In this document: positions 1 to 8,536 of the stretch, piece by piece | Position numbering within the stretch: the stretch's first letter is position 1 | Layout of the letters: each line of letters opens with the position of its first letter | Source: Ignavibacteria bacterium | GTDB taxonomy: Bacteria; Bacteroidota; Ignavibacteria; UBA10030 | NCBI GenBank assembly: GCA_016873755.1 | Contig: VGWB01000011.1 | Location: forward strand, 1-38,779 | Length of the DNA: 38,779 nucleotides | Direction of reading: 5' to 3' | Position numbers and translations under genes: made by a program | The notes under the pieces: generated by a model | What the model saw: the letters and a program-made list of their open reading frames with translations, nothing else | Told to the model about the DNA's origin: nothing | Database searches by the model: none

Positions 1-1497
1 CAGAGTGAAGAACGGCTGCCCATCATCTGTTGCGTGACGGAGGATGACGACAGGGCCGTAGTCGAGTCTGCCTGTGTTGTTCGCGAAGGCATGTACCATC
101 CCCTCGAGCGGAGCGTGAACACCGGTGCCCGGCTCGGCGAATAAGTCGAGGCCGAGATGAATTGTGCGGAACTCATCGGCGGGATGCGGGCCTGAGGCGT
201 ACAGCGGCGCGCGGTAGAACATCCGGGCTTCATCATAACGACCGATCCCCACCTGCACACCCTCTTCCTTCATAGCGCTGAACAGCATGTCCGTGAGGGC
301 ATCCGGTTCGAGTGCACGGGGATCAGCCCCGGTCTCCAGACTGCCTGGACTCAAGTCAAACACTCTCAATGGTACGGTTCTCACATCCACATCCAAAATG
401 GACGCGAATCCGTTTGCATTCTCCCTCAGCCACTCCACGACTCGCTTGGTCTGCGGAACAGGCGGCAAGCCACAGGCGGAGCGAAACGTGTAATGTGCTA
501 AACGGGGATGCACGGTGGCGAGGCGATCAAGGGCCTGCCACGCAGGCCTCTCGCTGATGGTGACGTACGGGTCGTCCGGCACAAGGGTCCTGCGATACGC
601 GGAGTTCACCACGCTCACGCTCAACCGGGCGCAGATGAGAGGATAGAGCATAGCCATTTCTGCTTCGGCGAGCGGAAACGCGCTGTGATAGCCGGCCACG
701 ACCTGCGCGGCGGCGGCCAGCGGATCCCGCTTGTCCAACAGCGCATACGCAGCAGCGACCGCCAGCTCGGCAACCGTCGCAGCGTAGTGCATATCGCCGT
801 AGTCAATGACGCTTACGGCGGTGAGTGTTTGTGCCCGCGGGGTTGCGACCAGCACATTGTAATCGTTCGCATCCCCGTGGATAATGCTGCGGCGGAGGTG
901 CCCGAGCGCTGGCAGCACTTTGGATTCATACAACGCCAGGAAGCGATCGACAAGCGCACGATGCGCTGGCTCGGGCACGTATTTGATGTAGTCGCGAATC
1001 CACGCGGCACGGGTGAGGTCCCATTTCAGCTCACGCTGCGCGGCAGGGTGAGTGAAGTCTATCAAAGCAGCATTCATCTGGCCGAGCAGTTTTCCAAGAC
1101 TGAAGAGAAGCTCGTCGGAGTGAGGGCGGACTTCAGCCAACACCCGGCCGGGCACGAACGTCAGCATCCAAGCCAGCCGCTGTGCACCATCCGGCCCGGT
1201 GATGGTTGTGAGAATACCACCGTCTCGCGCAGTGCATACACGCGGCAGGGAAAGCGCAGGTGCGGACCGGGCAACATGCTGCAGTGCCTGACACTGCAAA
1301 TCGATGAAGGAGCGCTCGCGACCCGGGTGCATCACCTTCAACACGAACTCCTCGCCGGTGGCTGCGGTCAGATGGAAGTTCTCGTCATATTCGCTCGGCA
1401 GACGGGCTGCCGTGCAATGAAGGCCGTAAAGGTCGGCTGCCAGCAGAGCGGCCTCATCTGCCGTGAGGTGTGTGTATTCGTGGGTATCGAGGCTCAT
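1..1497 (-). CDS. Partial APH-fold kinase / M23 peptidase-like fusion (C-terminus beyond window edge)
   Basis: An open frame of 499 codons begins at an ATG at 1497 preceded by AGGAGAG and runs uninterrupted off the left edge, so the 3' end is missing. Residues about 20-300 form an aminoglycoside/homoserine-kinase (APH) fold: the catalytic loop HGDANDYN is at 207-214 and the metal-binding DYGD at 232-235. Residues about 440-499 match the start of an M23/LytM domain, with HLGLD (HxxxD) at 447-451 and GTGVHAPLEG at 457-466. From family knowledge, this order usually continues into a class III PLP aminotransferase resembling the human hydroxylysine kinase/phospholyase pair. That third domain would lie outside the window and is inference. 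It may act on a hydroxylated or phosphorylated amine, with the M23-like domain probably non-proteolytic. The kinase call is firm; the substrate is unknown. Confidence 0.85.
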   Translation of the reverse strand, partial: MSLDTHEYTHLTADEAALLAADLYGLHCTAARLPSEYDENFHLTAATGEEFVLKVMHPGRERSFIDLQCQALQHVARSAPALSLPRVCTARDGGILTTITGPDGAQRLAWMLTFVPGRVLAEVRPHSDELLFSLGKLLGQMNAALIDFTHPAAQRELKWDLTRAAWIRDYIKYVPEPAHRALVDRFLALYESKVLPALGHLRRSIIHGDANDYNVLVATPRAQTLTAVSVIDYGDMHYAATVAELAVAAAYALLDKRDPLAAAAQVVAGYHSAFPLAEAEMAMLYPLICARLSVSVVNSAYRRTLVPDDPYVTISERPAWQALDRLATVHPRLAHYTFRSACGLPPVPQTKRVVEWLRENANGFASILDVDVRTVPLRVFDLSPGSLETGADPRALEPDALTDMLFSAMKEEGVQVGIGRYDEARMFYRAPLYASGPHPADEFRTIHLGLDLFAEPGTGVHAPLEGMVHAFANNTGRLDYGPVVILRHATDDGQPFFTL

Positions 1498-1708
1498 GCG
1501 CTCAGCTCTCCTCACGGCAAGATGCGGTCTGGGTCCGCGTGGTGCGATGCCATAAAGCTACATGTGACGTCACTTGTGTGATCTCAAATCGAGTCTGCCT
1601 GAGTGTCACTTCTGGCTAGTGAGCACGTGGGAACTGAAGCGACATCATCGAATGTACCTTCCACCGCACGCAATGTCAAGAATAACAGCCGATGCAACCA
1701 CGTACTTC

Positions 1709-3094
1709 TCAATCAGGACGCGAGATCGACGCGTTGTGATATTTCTTCTTGAATAAGAAGAACACCGGTATGCCGACAAGAACAGTCAGCACAGCGATGG
1801 AGGATTCGACCGGACGCTCAAAGTACGCCAGGATCAGGATCAGGAGGCCCGAGAGCACATAGAAGCTCGGGACGAAAGGATATCCGGGTAGGAGGCGTGC
1901 GTTTCGCTCAGAAGCATTCAGCCGAAAGACGCCGAGGACTGCCAGGATGGGGAAGATGCCCAGCGAAAATCCCATGTAGGTAAGCACTTGATCAAACGTG
2001 CCGGACAGCACCATGACGATGGAAATAGCTCCCTGCAACAGGAGCGACTTGGCCGGGACTGCAAACTTCGGATGAATTTCCGAAATGGCTTTGAAGAAAT
2101 ATCCATCCCTGGCCATCGAAAAATAGACTCGTGGTCCAAGGATGATGAATGCACTGAGAGAGGAAAAGAGGGCAAAGGATATCAGGAGAGAGAAGACAGT
2201 TTCCATCGGTCCGCCAAACAGCCGCCCCATAGCCAGTCCGCCAATCGAAATCACTCCTTTCATATCGTCCGGGTTGACGGCGTAGACAAAGAGGACGTTC
2301 AAGAACAGATAGAGCAGCATCACCATCCCTGTCCCGAGGATCAGCGAGAGCGGCAGGTTTCTCGACGGATCCCGTATCTCGGAACCGATGTAGGTTGATG
2401 CATTCCATCCACTGTACGCGAACATGACCCACATCAGAGAAAGCCCAAGGGTCTTCCAACCGCCAAAGTCCAACGCGAAGTCGCGTCCCTCGGAAAAATG
2501 GCCGAGATTTCCCTCCCCCCAAAGAAATCCCAGGAAAAGGAGCGCCAGAATCAATCCCACCTTCAACATGGTCAGGTAGTTCTGGACCCTTGCGCCGAAC
2601 TCGATTCCTCTTAGATGGATGAGCGTGAAGAGGACGATCACGATGATGGAAAGGATCTTCTTTGCGGTCGCCGGATCGTTGAGTCCGACGCTCTCTCCCC
2701 AGGTAAGCCATTGCGGGAATGCTCGACTGAAGTACTCGGTGAAGCCGATTGCGGATGCGGCGATGGGTGCGGAGAAACCGACGACGAAGGAAACCCAACC
2801 GCTCAGAAACCCGACTGAGGGATGGTAGAGTTTTGAAAGGAAGACATATTCGCCGCCTGCTTGGGGCATTGCGGCTCCCAGAGCACCATAACAGAGTGCC
2901 CCGCAGAGCGCGATAATTCCACCGACAACCCACAGGAGGATCATCACCGTGGGATTGTCCAGGTCGCCCATGAGAAGGCCGGACGTTGTGAAGATCCCGG
3001 CGCCGATCATATTGGCGATCACAATGTTCGTGATAGAGAACAGACCCAGCCTTCTTTCCAGGGAGGGTGTCGATGTGTTTGGCACGGAGGTCAC
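1709..3094 (-). CDS. APC-superfamily amino acid permease
   Basis: The 461-residue protein has about twelve hydrophobic segments and the APC signature near the N-terminus (IANMIGAGIFTTSG, residues about 26-39), typical of amino acid/polyamine antiporters of the inner membrane. A second conserved stretch, PQAGGEYVFLSKLYHP, follows TM2, as in LAT/amino-acid permeases. Length is normal for the family. The start is a GTG whose last bases overlap the stop codon of the upstream O-methyltransferase gene (GTGA overlap at 3091-3094), which indicates translational coupling in one transcript. An alternative GTG lies three codons downstream. The substrate cannot be read from the sequence. No terminator hairpin is evident in the 211 bases before the next gene. 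Confidence 0.9.
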   Translation of the reverse strand: MTSVPNTSTPSLERRLGLFSITNIVIANMIGAGIFTTSGLLMGDLDNPTVMILLWVVGGIIALCGALCYGALGAAMPQAGGEYVFLSKLYHPSVGFLSGWVSFVVGFSAPIAASAIGFTEYFSRAFPQWLTWGESVGLNDPATAKKILSIIVIVLFTLIHLRGIEFGARVQNYLTMLKVGLILALLFLGFLWGEGNLGHFSEGRDFALDFGGWKTLGLSLMWVMFAYSGWNASTYIGSEIRDPSRNLPLSLILGTGMVMLLYLFLNVLFVYAVNPDDMKGVISIGGLAMGRLFGGPMETVFSLLISFALFSSLSAFIILGPRVYFSMARDGYFFKAISEIHPKFAVPAKSLLLQGAISIVMVLSGTFDQVLTYMGFSLGIFPILAVLGVFRLNASERNARLLPGYPFVPSFYVLSGLLILILAYFERPVESSIAVLTVLVGIPVFFLFKKKYHNASISRPD

Positions 3095-3759
3095 TTCTCG
3101 GATTTCTTGAAGCTCACGGAAAGACCGGAACGGCTTGACCTGTCTATCGTGGTCTCATAGTGTGAAAGGCCGCGGATGTATTCATAAAACTCCCGAGTCC
3201 CACCACCGCCCCATCCGCGTGTGGAAACGTTGTGGGCTGTGTAGCAGCCGCCGACTTCAAGTTTTGGCTCCACCGCCAGGAAGTAGTTCTTGTACCAGCC
3301 CTTGTCCGCATCACAGAAGACAAAATCGAATGGACCTTCAAGCTTGGGCACCAGATCGTGTGCATCTGCCAGCCGGGCGTCGATGTATTTCGAAAGGCCC
3401 GCCTCTCTGAAGTTTGCCACAGCTTCTTCGTAACGGGATTCATCGATCTCGATGGTAATCAACTTGCCACCAGTCTTGCTCAGCGCCCAAGCGATCCAGA
3501 TTGCCGAATGTCCCGTGGACGTGCCGATCTCAAGCGCCTTCTTGTATTGATGCTTCACGATGAGGTCGTGCAGGATCTTCCCGTCGGAAGCAGGGATGTT
3601 CATATCGTACCATTTGCCTGCATGACGGTCGAGGAATGCCCGGACGGTCTTGTCAAGATCGGTTTGTCCAGCAGTCTCCTGAGCGCGCGCAATAGCGGCA
3701 GGGAATGGTGAACACAGGAACAGCAGGAATATCGCGAGCGTACTGATCTGCTTCCTCAT
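3091..3759 (-). CDS. Exported family 3 O-methyltransferase-like protein
   Basis: This is a SAM-dependent methyltransferase of the catechol O-methyltransferase-like family 3. The SAM-binding motif is LEIGTSTGHSA (residues about 76-86), followed by the acidic strand end ITIEIDESR and the metal-binding region FVFCDADKGWYKNYF. The ATG at 3759 is chosen over an upstream in-frame ATG because AAGGAGA precedes it at suitable spacing and it gives a clean signal peptide ending in IARAQ (222 residues in total). Export is unexpected because SAM is cytosolic. The ORF ends inside the start codon of the APC permease gene, so the two are coupled. The substrate is unknown; a diphenol or small aromatic is typical of the family. 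Confidence 0.85.
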   Translation of the reverse strand: MRKQISTLAIFLLFLCSPFPAAIARAQETAGQTDLDKTVRAFLDRHAGKWYDMNIPASDGKILHDLIVKHQYKKALEIGTSTGHSAIWIAWALSKTGGKLITIEIDESRYEEAVANFREAGLSKYIDARLADAHDLVPKLEGPFDFVFCDADKGWYKNYFLAVEPKLEVGGCYTAHNVSTRGWGGGGTREFYEYIRGLSHYETTIDRSSRSGLSVSFKKSEK

Positions 3760-3926
3760 ATGATCGTCTCCTTCCACTCGTCGACTGTCAAGAGTTCTGT
3801 CGACCACATTTCTTAGACCATTACTATTCCGTAGGGGTTAACGGGCGACCTCGCGCTGGATAAACGCCGGATCTCAGAAGGATGTCTTCATTGCTATGTC
3901 GGGGCATTGTTGTTACAGGTGGACTA

Positions 3927-4544
3927 CTATCGACCGTTCTTCAGCCTGAAGACATAGATGTTGTCTCGTTCAAGGAAGGTGAGCATCCGTACCAGCGCGA
4001 AGTCAGTCTTTTGCATCGTCGCAAGGATCTTTTCCTTGCTCATGAAATGACTTCGATCGTGTCGGACCTTCTGCGGGTCTGGATCAATAATGGCCAGGAA
4101 CGCATCGGGTTTCATGGAGGGGATGACGTTCTTCATCCATTCCACAGGTTTTTCAAAATCATGGAAAGCCATAATGATGACGACACAATCGAGTTCTCCT
4201 TCGGGGAACAGGGGGTCATCGACCTCACCGACAATGGTGGTGATGTTGCGGACATCTTCCCGTTTGCATCTGTCGTTTATCCTCTGTAGGGCCCCTTTGT
4301 CGATGTCGTTGGCGTAGATCTTGCCTTCTTCGCCAACTCTCTTTGACAGGTGAAAAGTGAAATAACCGTCTCCCGCCCCGGCTTCTCCTATGATCATGCC
4401 GTGCCTGATGCCGAGCGAGTCCATGATCCGTCCGGGCTGTTGCCAAGAATCCCGATCGGAGCGTTGAGCGAATGCCGTCAGCGCGCTGATCGCGACAGAC
4501 AGAAGGACGAACCAAGTGCTCCAAAGTCGCGACCAAGTCTTCAT
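3927..4544 (-). CDS. Exported class I SAM-dependent methyltransferase
   Basis: This 205-residue protein has a signal peptide (residues 1-26, ending TAFAQ) followed by the motif DRDSWQQPGRIMDSLGI and a SAM-binding loop IGEAGAGDGYFT at about 52-63. It then has an acidic strand end (YANDID) and a later CVVIIMAFHDF segment. From family knowledge, the SWQ-P-(x)n-GAGxGYF layout marks a widespread group of methyltransferase-like proteins that often carry signal peptides; their substrate is unknown. The start at 4544 is set by a strong AAAGGAGG eight bases upstream; the frame is open further upstream but without coding character. It lies 167 bases upstream of the O-methyltransferase start, so the two may share a transcript. 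Confidence 0.85.
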   Translation of the reverse strand: MKTWSRLWSTWFVLLSVAISALTAFAQRSDRDSWQQPGRIMDSLGIRHGMIIGEAGAGDGYFTFHLSKRVGEEGKIYANDIDKGALQRINDRCKREDVRNITTIVGEVDDPLFPEGELDCVVIIMAFHDFEKPVEWMKNVIPSMKPDAFLAIIDPDPQKVRHDRSHFMSKEKILATMQKTDFALVRMLTFLERDNIYVFRLKNGR

Positions 4545-4552
4545 TGCACCCG

Positions 4553-4560
4553 CCTCCTTT
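4553..4560 (-). promoter_or_regulatory. Strong Shine-Dalgarno fixing the start of the methyltransferase at 4544
   Basis: The minus strand reads AAAGGAGG eight bases before the ATG at 4544. It lies inside a longer open frame that begins at 4775, and it is the reason for choosing the shorter protein with an N-terminal signal peptide. Confidence 0.75.
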
Positions 4561-4629
4561 GTCGATCCAAATGTAGCCTCTGAGCACTGATGCCGCTTTT
4601 CGAGCTGCTCGTCCAACACTGTTGAGCCG

Positions 4630-5637
4630 TCATTTGAGCATATCGATTGCGTACTCGAGTTGCCTATCTCTTCCAGCACGAGCGTCTGCCTCCGTTTGCT
4701 CAACACGTATATCAGGTGCAATTCCGAGCCATTCCCAGGGGAGTCCGTCGTAACGCCTGATGTCGATGAAGCCAATGCTTATTGATTTCCCACTGGGCAG
4801 ATAGTACAGGCTTTCATCGCCGCCGCCGACTGAACCGCCGCCCGTAGTATCACCTACTGCTGTCACTTGTGGTAGCTGCTTCAATATCTCTATCGTGAAC
4901 TCGCCGGCACTGAAGGTCGAACCGTTTATCAACACCACAACCGGCTTCGTATAGACGAATGGGCCTTGTGGCTGGAACGGAGGGAGAACCCATTTTTCGC
5001 CATATGTAAATGCATCGTTTCGTACAAGTGGCTCAGCTAAGAACCGCGTCACGACAGCTTCGACATTCTGGTACTCGCCGCCTCGCTTCTGCCGTATGTC
5101 CAGTATCAATCCTTTGGTGTTCTTCAGATAGTCCAATACACGGGGGAATTCTCTGATCATGTAGTCTTTGTGGAAATCAGAGAGAAAAGCATACCCAATA
5201 TTTCCAGGCAAGATCTCATATTCTATGCTGGCGCTCTCGGTCAACCGCAACTCCTTGTCAAAGCATTTTCTCACGACAAACGGATTGTACGCATGACGAT
5301 CTTTGAAGTGTCGCTGAGGATAATATGGATATACTTCTCCGCCACCTTCGGTACGATAATAGACGTGTCCATCCTTCAGCTCGGCTAAGAAATCGTGGAG
5401 CACAACGTAAAATTCATCTCCTTTTGCATTCTCAGCGCGTGGGCGGTATACCGCGTACAGCGAGTCCCAATTGATCTTCTTGAAAGCAAGGTAAGGATAG
5501 ACGGACTTCACTCTCTTCCACGCTGCTTCAAAATCTTCCACGTTCAGATTCGAGACGGGGGACGTGACAATGACATCGGCACAGGAGATCAGGAGGGCCG
5601 CGGCGAGGAAGGGCAGGGAATGCCGTATTGTCCTCAT
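4630..5637 (-). CDS. S41-family peptidase lipoprotein
   Basis: A 335-residue envelope protein of the tail-specific protease (S41) family. The N-terminus has a lipobox, LLISC with Cys at residue 19, so it is probably lipid-anchored and periplasmic. Family hallmarks in order: LAELKDGHVYY (residues about 84-94), the strand LILDIRQKRGGE (177-188), and the nucleophile region INGSTFSAGEF with the likely catalytic Ser243. VGDTTGGGSVGGGDES forms the loop after it. No PDZ domain is recognisable between the N-terminal region and the core, so it resembles the shorter tricorn-core-like members. The ATG at 5637 lies 15 bases after the stop of the upstream outer-membrane protein gene (5653), so the two are probably cotranscribed. 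Its target is unknown. Confidence 0.85.
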   Translation of the reverse strand: MRTIRHSLPFLAAALLISCADVIVTSPVSNLNVEDFEAAWKRVKSVYPYLAFKKINWDSLYAVYRPRAENAKGDEFYVVLHDFLAELKDGHVYYRTEGGGEVYPYYPQRHFKDRHAYNPFVVRKCFDKELRLTESASIEYEILPGNIGYAFLSDFHKDYMIREFPRVLDYLKNTKGLILDIRQKRGGEYQNVEAVVTRFLAEPLVRNDAFTYGEKWVLPPFQPQGPFVYTKPVVVLINGSTFSAGEFTIEILKQLPQVTAVGDTTGGGSVGGGDESLYYLPSGKSISIGFIDIRRYDGLPWEWLGIAPDIRVEQTEADARAGRDRQLEYAIDMLK

Positions 5638-5652
5638 GGGTGATCTCTGCCC

Positions 5653-6429
5653 CTAAAATCCGTACGTGAGAGACACGTGGAGATTGTCGCCGGCCGAGAG
5701 CAGCGGATCCCAGGAACTGATGCGGGTCACCTGGAGCCTGTAGGAGAGTTTCGCCGACAAATTGTCAAAAACATAGTAACGCACTCCCAGTCTGATGGAA
5801 CCGTTCGTCCCCGAGAGCACAGTGAGAAGCTTCGCTGGAGAAACATCTTCCTCCTCCATATCTACCATACGAAAACCCAGGGATAAAAGGCTCAGGCCCA
5901 GGGAGGCCTCTGCCTGGAGACCGGAGCTTATCGGAACGATGACCTCAGACTGGGCTCCGAGAGAGATCAACATAGCAAAGGACTGCGCGTAGTCAAATCC
6001 GGAAACAGCAATATCCTGTTTGTTGTAGAAAAAGAAGAGTTCGGTTGAGGGTCCAAGAAACAGGTGGAGGTCTTTGGTCAGCAGCGACGCTTGTGCCAAA
6101 GGATAGAGAAATCCCTGATGCAGAGAAAACTGATAAACCTCTGCCGAGACGTTGTAGTTCTTCACCTTGTTCGACGTTTGAAACTCTGCAGCCAAAAAGT
6201 ATCCGTACGTGTCGTGGAACTTCGACCAGGTCAGGTTGAAATACGGAAGCGTACCGGAATATTTCTCCTTCGAAATATACTCGTCACGTACAGAGTATTT
6301 GCCGACGCCATATTCGGCGGTAATGCCGACGGGAAAAACGCCCCGAGGGCTTGAGGGATCTTGGCCATAGAGATTCGCGGTGACCAGGAACAACAGCAGA
6401 AGAATGGAACCGAAAGGAGAGTTTTTCAT
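5653..6429 (-). CDS. Putative outer-membrane beta-barrel protein
   Basis: No specific family recognised. The 258-residue product, started at the ATG at 6429, has a typical signal peptide (MKNSPFGSILLLLFLVTA, cleaved near LYGQ). It then alternates polar and hydrophobic residues with many aromatic positions, and it ends in LTYGF with a terminal phenylalanine, the usual signature of an outer-membrane barrel. An upstream in-frame extension to 6648 is rejected because it lacks coding character and would bury the signal peptide. The ribosome site is weak (GGCAAGAAG directly before the ATG). The S41 protease gene follows after 15 bases, suggesting a shared envelope role. Confidence 0.7.
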   Translation of the reverse strand: MKNSPFGSILLLLFLVTANLYGQDPSSPRGVFPVGITAEYGVGKYSVRDEYISKEKYSGTLPYFNLTWSKFHDTYGYFLAAEFQTSNKVKNYNVSAEVYQFSLHQGFLYPLAQASLLTKDLHLFLGPSTELFFFYNKQDIAVSGFDYAQSFAMLISLGAQSEVIVPISSGLQAEASLGLSLLSLGFRMVDMEEEDVSPAKLLTVLSGTNGSIRLGVRYYVFDNLSAKLSYRLQVTRISSWDPLLSAGDNLHVSLTYGF

Positions 6430-6663
6430 CTTCTTGCCGAGATGATTTGTGAAGATAGTGGTTGATATCGGTTTGCCCGACTCCATGCGATACGTAGTCC
6501 AAACGCGGTTGTTGCTTGGATTTCTCATTCTTGCCAATGAGTCACTGGCCAGTACGTAGGGATCTGGAGGATTGGGCAGGAGACGTCCTCGTGTCACCCT
6601 CTCTAAGCTAAGAACATGTGTTGCGGTGAAACCGTTGCAGCCCCGCAACAGGGGTCCTGAGGT

Positions 6664-7221
6664 CTACTGAAGAGGGCCTTTGAAGAGGCGGATATCGTCA
6701 ATCCAGACCGTACCTGTACCCTCGACGACCACATTCAGCTTCACGTTGTCCGGGTTTTCGCCTTTCTTGAGAAAGAACGGGGTCTCCTCAGTGGACCAAT
6801 CTGACGTGCCGCTAAGCGGGGAGGAGAGATCCCGCGAGAAGAACTCCCCTTGTCCGGTGAACTCACACCACATCTCCAAATACACTTTTCCCTCGACGCC
6901 TTCTGTGCGGACTTTGGCCTGATAGGTGAGGCGCGCATTCTCGACGTCAAGATCGCCTGTTTCGTACAATCGTATCGTGGTGGGCTGAGTAGCCGTGATA
7001 CGCAACGAACCGTTGCCGTCCGTGGTAATATCCTTGTCGAGAGCGACGTCTGTCTTCGCAACGATGCCTTCCAGACTTTCAATCGGGTAGTGTTTCACCT
7101 CTGAGACTGCGCTGGAAGGTTTCGGGCAACCAGAGACCAGGACAAACGTTGTGATCGCGAGACAGCAAATCGCTGTTCCGAGGATGTAAGGGCTGTTGAC
7201 GAGTGACTTGTTCTGTACCAT
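6664..7221 (-). CDS. Lipoprotein with a jelly-roll (carbohydrate-binding-like) domain
   Basis: A 185-residue lipoprotein: a hydrophobic N-terminus ends in LVSGC with Cys32. The remainder is beta-rich and resembles the CBM-type jelly roll used for sugar or protein binding, ending with the pattern NVVVEGTGTVWIDDIRLFKG, which is typical of the last strands of CBM4/9-like folds. No catalytic motif is visible. The ATG at 7221 has GGAGG eight bases upstream. It precedes the outer-membrane protein gene by about 234 bases, so an operon is possible but not shown. The fold assignment is inference; the lipoprotein nature is seen directly. Confidence 0.7.
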   Translation of the reverse strand: MVQNKSLVNSPYILGTAICCLAITTFVLVSGCPKPSSAVSEVKHYPIESLEGIVAKTDVALDKDITTDGNGSLRITATQPTTIRLYETGDLDVENARLTYQAKVRTEGVEGKVYLEMWCEFTGQGEFFSRDLSSPLSGTSDWSTEETPFFLKKGENPDNVKLNVVVEGTGTVWIDDIRLFKGPLQ

Positions 7222-7330
7222 ATAGCGCCTCCGCGGGTTTTTATGGAAGTGTCAAATTCTCAGAGCGCACAAGCGGTAGCCGAGACCACTAGATGCTGCC
7301 CCGTACACCGTGCGCCAAGTCCTGTTTGAT

Positions 7331-7939
7331 TCAAGCCTTGACGGATTTGAGCAATTCGGTGCTGACATTTGTCGCCCAGTCTCGAATGAAAGGCCAGTTG
7401 CGAAGATCTCCGGGGGTAGCCTGGATGACGAGCATGACGAAAAGCCTCGGTAGTAACTTCAGGCGCATCAGGTCGAGATTGCCCCCAAAGAATGCAGCGC
7501 TGACGGGCTTCACGCGAGGCGCTGCCTTGAGAACCGGACGAAGGTAGTTCCCGGCGGTGGCGTACCTCTCGCGACGGCTCAACCGGCCGGAGCATCCCGG
7601 TGGCTGAGGGAGGTACGGGTCGACAAGGATCGGAACTGTGTCAACTGCGGTTTCACCAGTCTCAGTGAGACTCATCGCCATGAAGAAGTACGCGACGGGT
7701 ACTCGACTCAGGGCCTCCCTGTGTCTCCTGAGGAACTTCCTCGCCGCGCGGTGCCAGCCGATAATCATCGGCGCACCAACAATGACGGCGTCGTAGGACC
7801 CAACGCTTGTGACTTCTTCGAGCCGCTGAACCTGAACCATAAGCCCGCCCTTGCTGAGCTCCTCTCCGACGGCCTTTGCGACCTCTTCCGTGGATCCGGA
7901 GTGAGTGGTGTAAGCGACAAGTATGGATCCGGTTGGCAT
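7331..7939 (-). CDS. Flavodoxin-domain protein (HemG-like)
   Basis: A 202-residue flavodoxin-fold protein. The FMN phosphate loop is VAYTTHSGSTEEVAKAVGEEL near residues 8-28 and the second flavin-contacting region is AVIVGAPMIIGWHRAARKFL. The C-terminal half (AAFFGGNLDLMRLKLLPR, then a Trp-rich end) resembles menaquinone-dependent protoporphyrinogen dehydrogenase HemG and relatives. The ATG at 7939 is supported by GAGGGAG just upstream. A longer in-frame extension to 8173 is rejected as the shadow of the neighbouring gene. It follows the YkgJ-type gene by 37 bases in the same direction. An electron-transfer or quinone-linked oxidoreductase role is likely, but a true HemG function cannot be established. 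Confidence 0.8.
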   Translation of the reverse strand: MPTGSILVAYTTHSGSTEEVAKAVGEELSKGGLMVQVQRLEEVTSVGSYDAVIVGAPMIIGWHRAARKFLRRHREALSRVPVAYFFMAMSLTETGETAVDTVPILVDPYLPQPPGCSGRLSRRERYATAGNYLRPVLKAAPRVKPVSAAFFGGNLDLMRLKLLPRLFVMLVIQATPGDLRNWPFIRDWATNVSTELLKSVKA

Positions 7940-7976
7940 GTCTCCCTCTCGAATTTGTGCCTGGCGATAGTTGCTG

Positions 7977-8408
7977 TCAGCGTTTCCCCTCGTTTCGTTG
8001 TCTCGCTTCCGCTTCGAGGAGTTTGCGTCCCTGGTCCCACACTCGAATATCCAGCCTGCCCATCCGGTGCAGGTGCATTGCTGTCTCGAAGTCGATCCGT
8101 GCCGCGAGTTTGCGACAATCGACAGAGCGGCACAAAGAGGGCGCGTGGTCGTGGATACTGCAGCCGCTTTCATTCAAATAGATGCACTCGCCGTTCGGCT
8201 TGTGGGCGATCATCAGGGCTCCGGGGATGTGCGGGTGAGGTTCCGTGAGATACTCTTCCGCCGCGTCTTCCAGTTGAAGTCTGACGGCGTCGCCCTGGCA
8301 GCAGATTGTGCAGCCGTTGCAGGGCACCTGGACGATTGGGAGCTTTTTCGTCACTGATGTCTTGTTCGGAGGTGTGGGTGTGGTCAGGTTCCTGCGCAAA
8401 TATAGCAC
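7977..8408 (-). CDS. YkgJ-family zinc/iron-chelating cysteine-cluster protein
   Basis: A 143-residue protein with the cysteine cluster of the YkgJ (CxxCxxxC) family. It has CNGCTICC near residues 30-37, then GECIYLNESGCSIHDHAPSLCRSVDCR near 73-99, in the usual spacing for metal or iron-sulfur binding. The start is uncertain: the most upstream candidate is a GTG at 8408, with another GTG at 8354 just before the conserved region, and neither has a strong ribosome site. The flavodoxin-domain gene lies 37 bases downstream, suggesting a redox pair. Function in this family is not established. Confidence 0.8.
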   Translation of the reverse strand: MLYLRRNLTTPTPPNKTSVTKKLPIVQVPCNGCTICCQGDAVRLQLEDAAEEYLTEPHPHIPGALMIAHKPNGECIYLNESGCSIHDHAPSLCRSVDCRKLAARIDFETAMHLHRMGRLDIRVWDQGRKLLEAEARQRNEGKR

Positions 8409-8536
8409 CTACGCGAACGACGGGCAAGAGCCATTGTTTGAAGAGGAGAGAAGCCTCTCAGGAAGTGCTCCAAGCCGGGCGGTGATAGGGGAAGGCACAG
8501 AAAGAAGGTCGATGCCCCCGTAGGATTTTGGGTGTG

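Noticed and set aside
508-1581. A 357-codon plus-strand open frame
   Set aside because: It is antisense to the kinase/M23 gene, which has clear motifs; the plus-strand translation shows no domain and is rich in Arg, His and Cys, as expected of a shadow frame in GC-rich DNA.
1992-2933. A 313-codon minus-strand frame within the permease gene
   Set aside because: It lies inside the APC permease in another frame; the translation is Arg/Pro-rich with no recognisable fold.
7331-8173. A long N-terminal extension of the flavodoxin protein
   Set aside because: The first 78 codons overlap the YkgJ-type gene in another frame; the ribosome site is at 7939.
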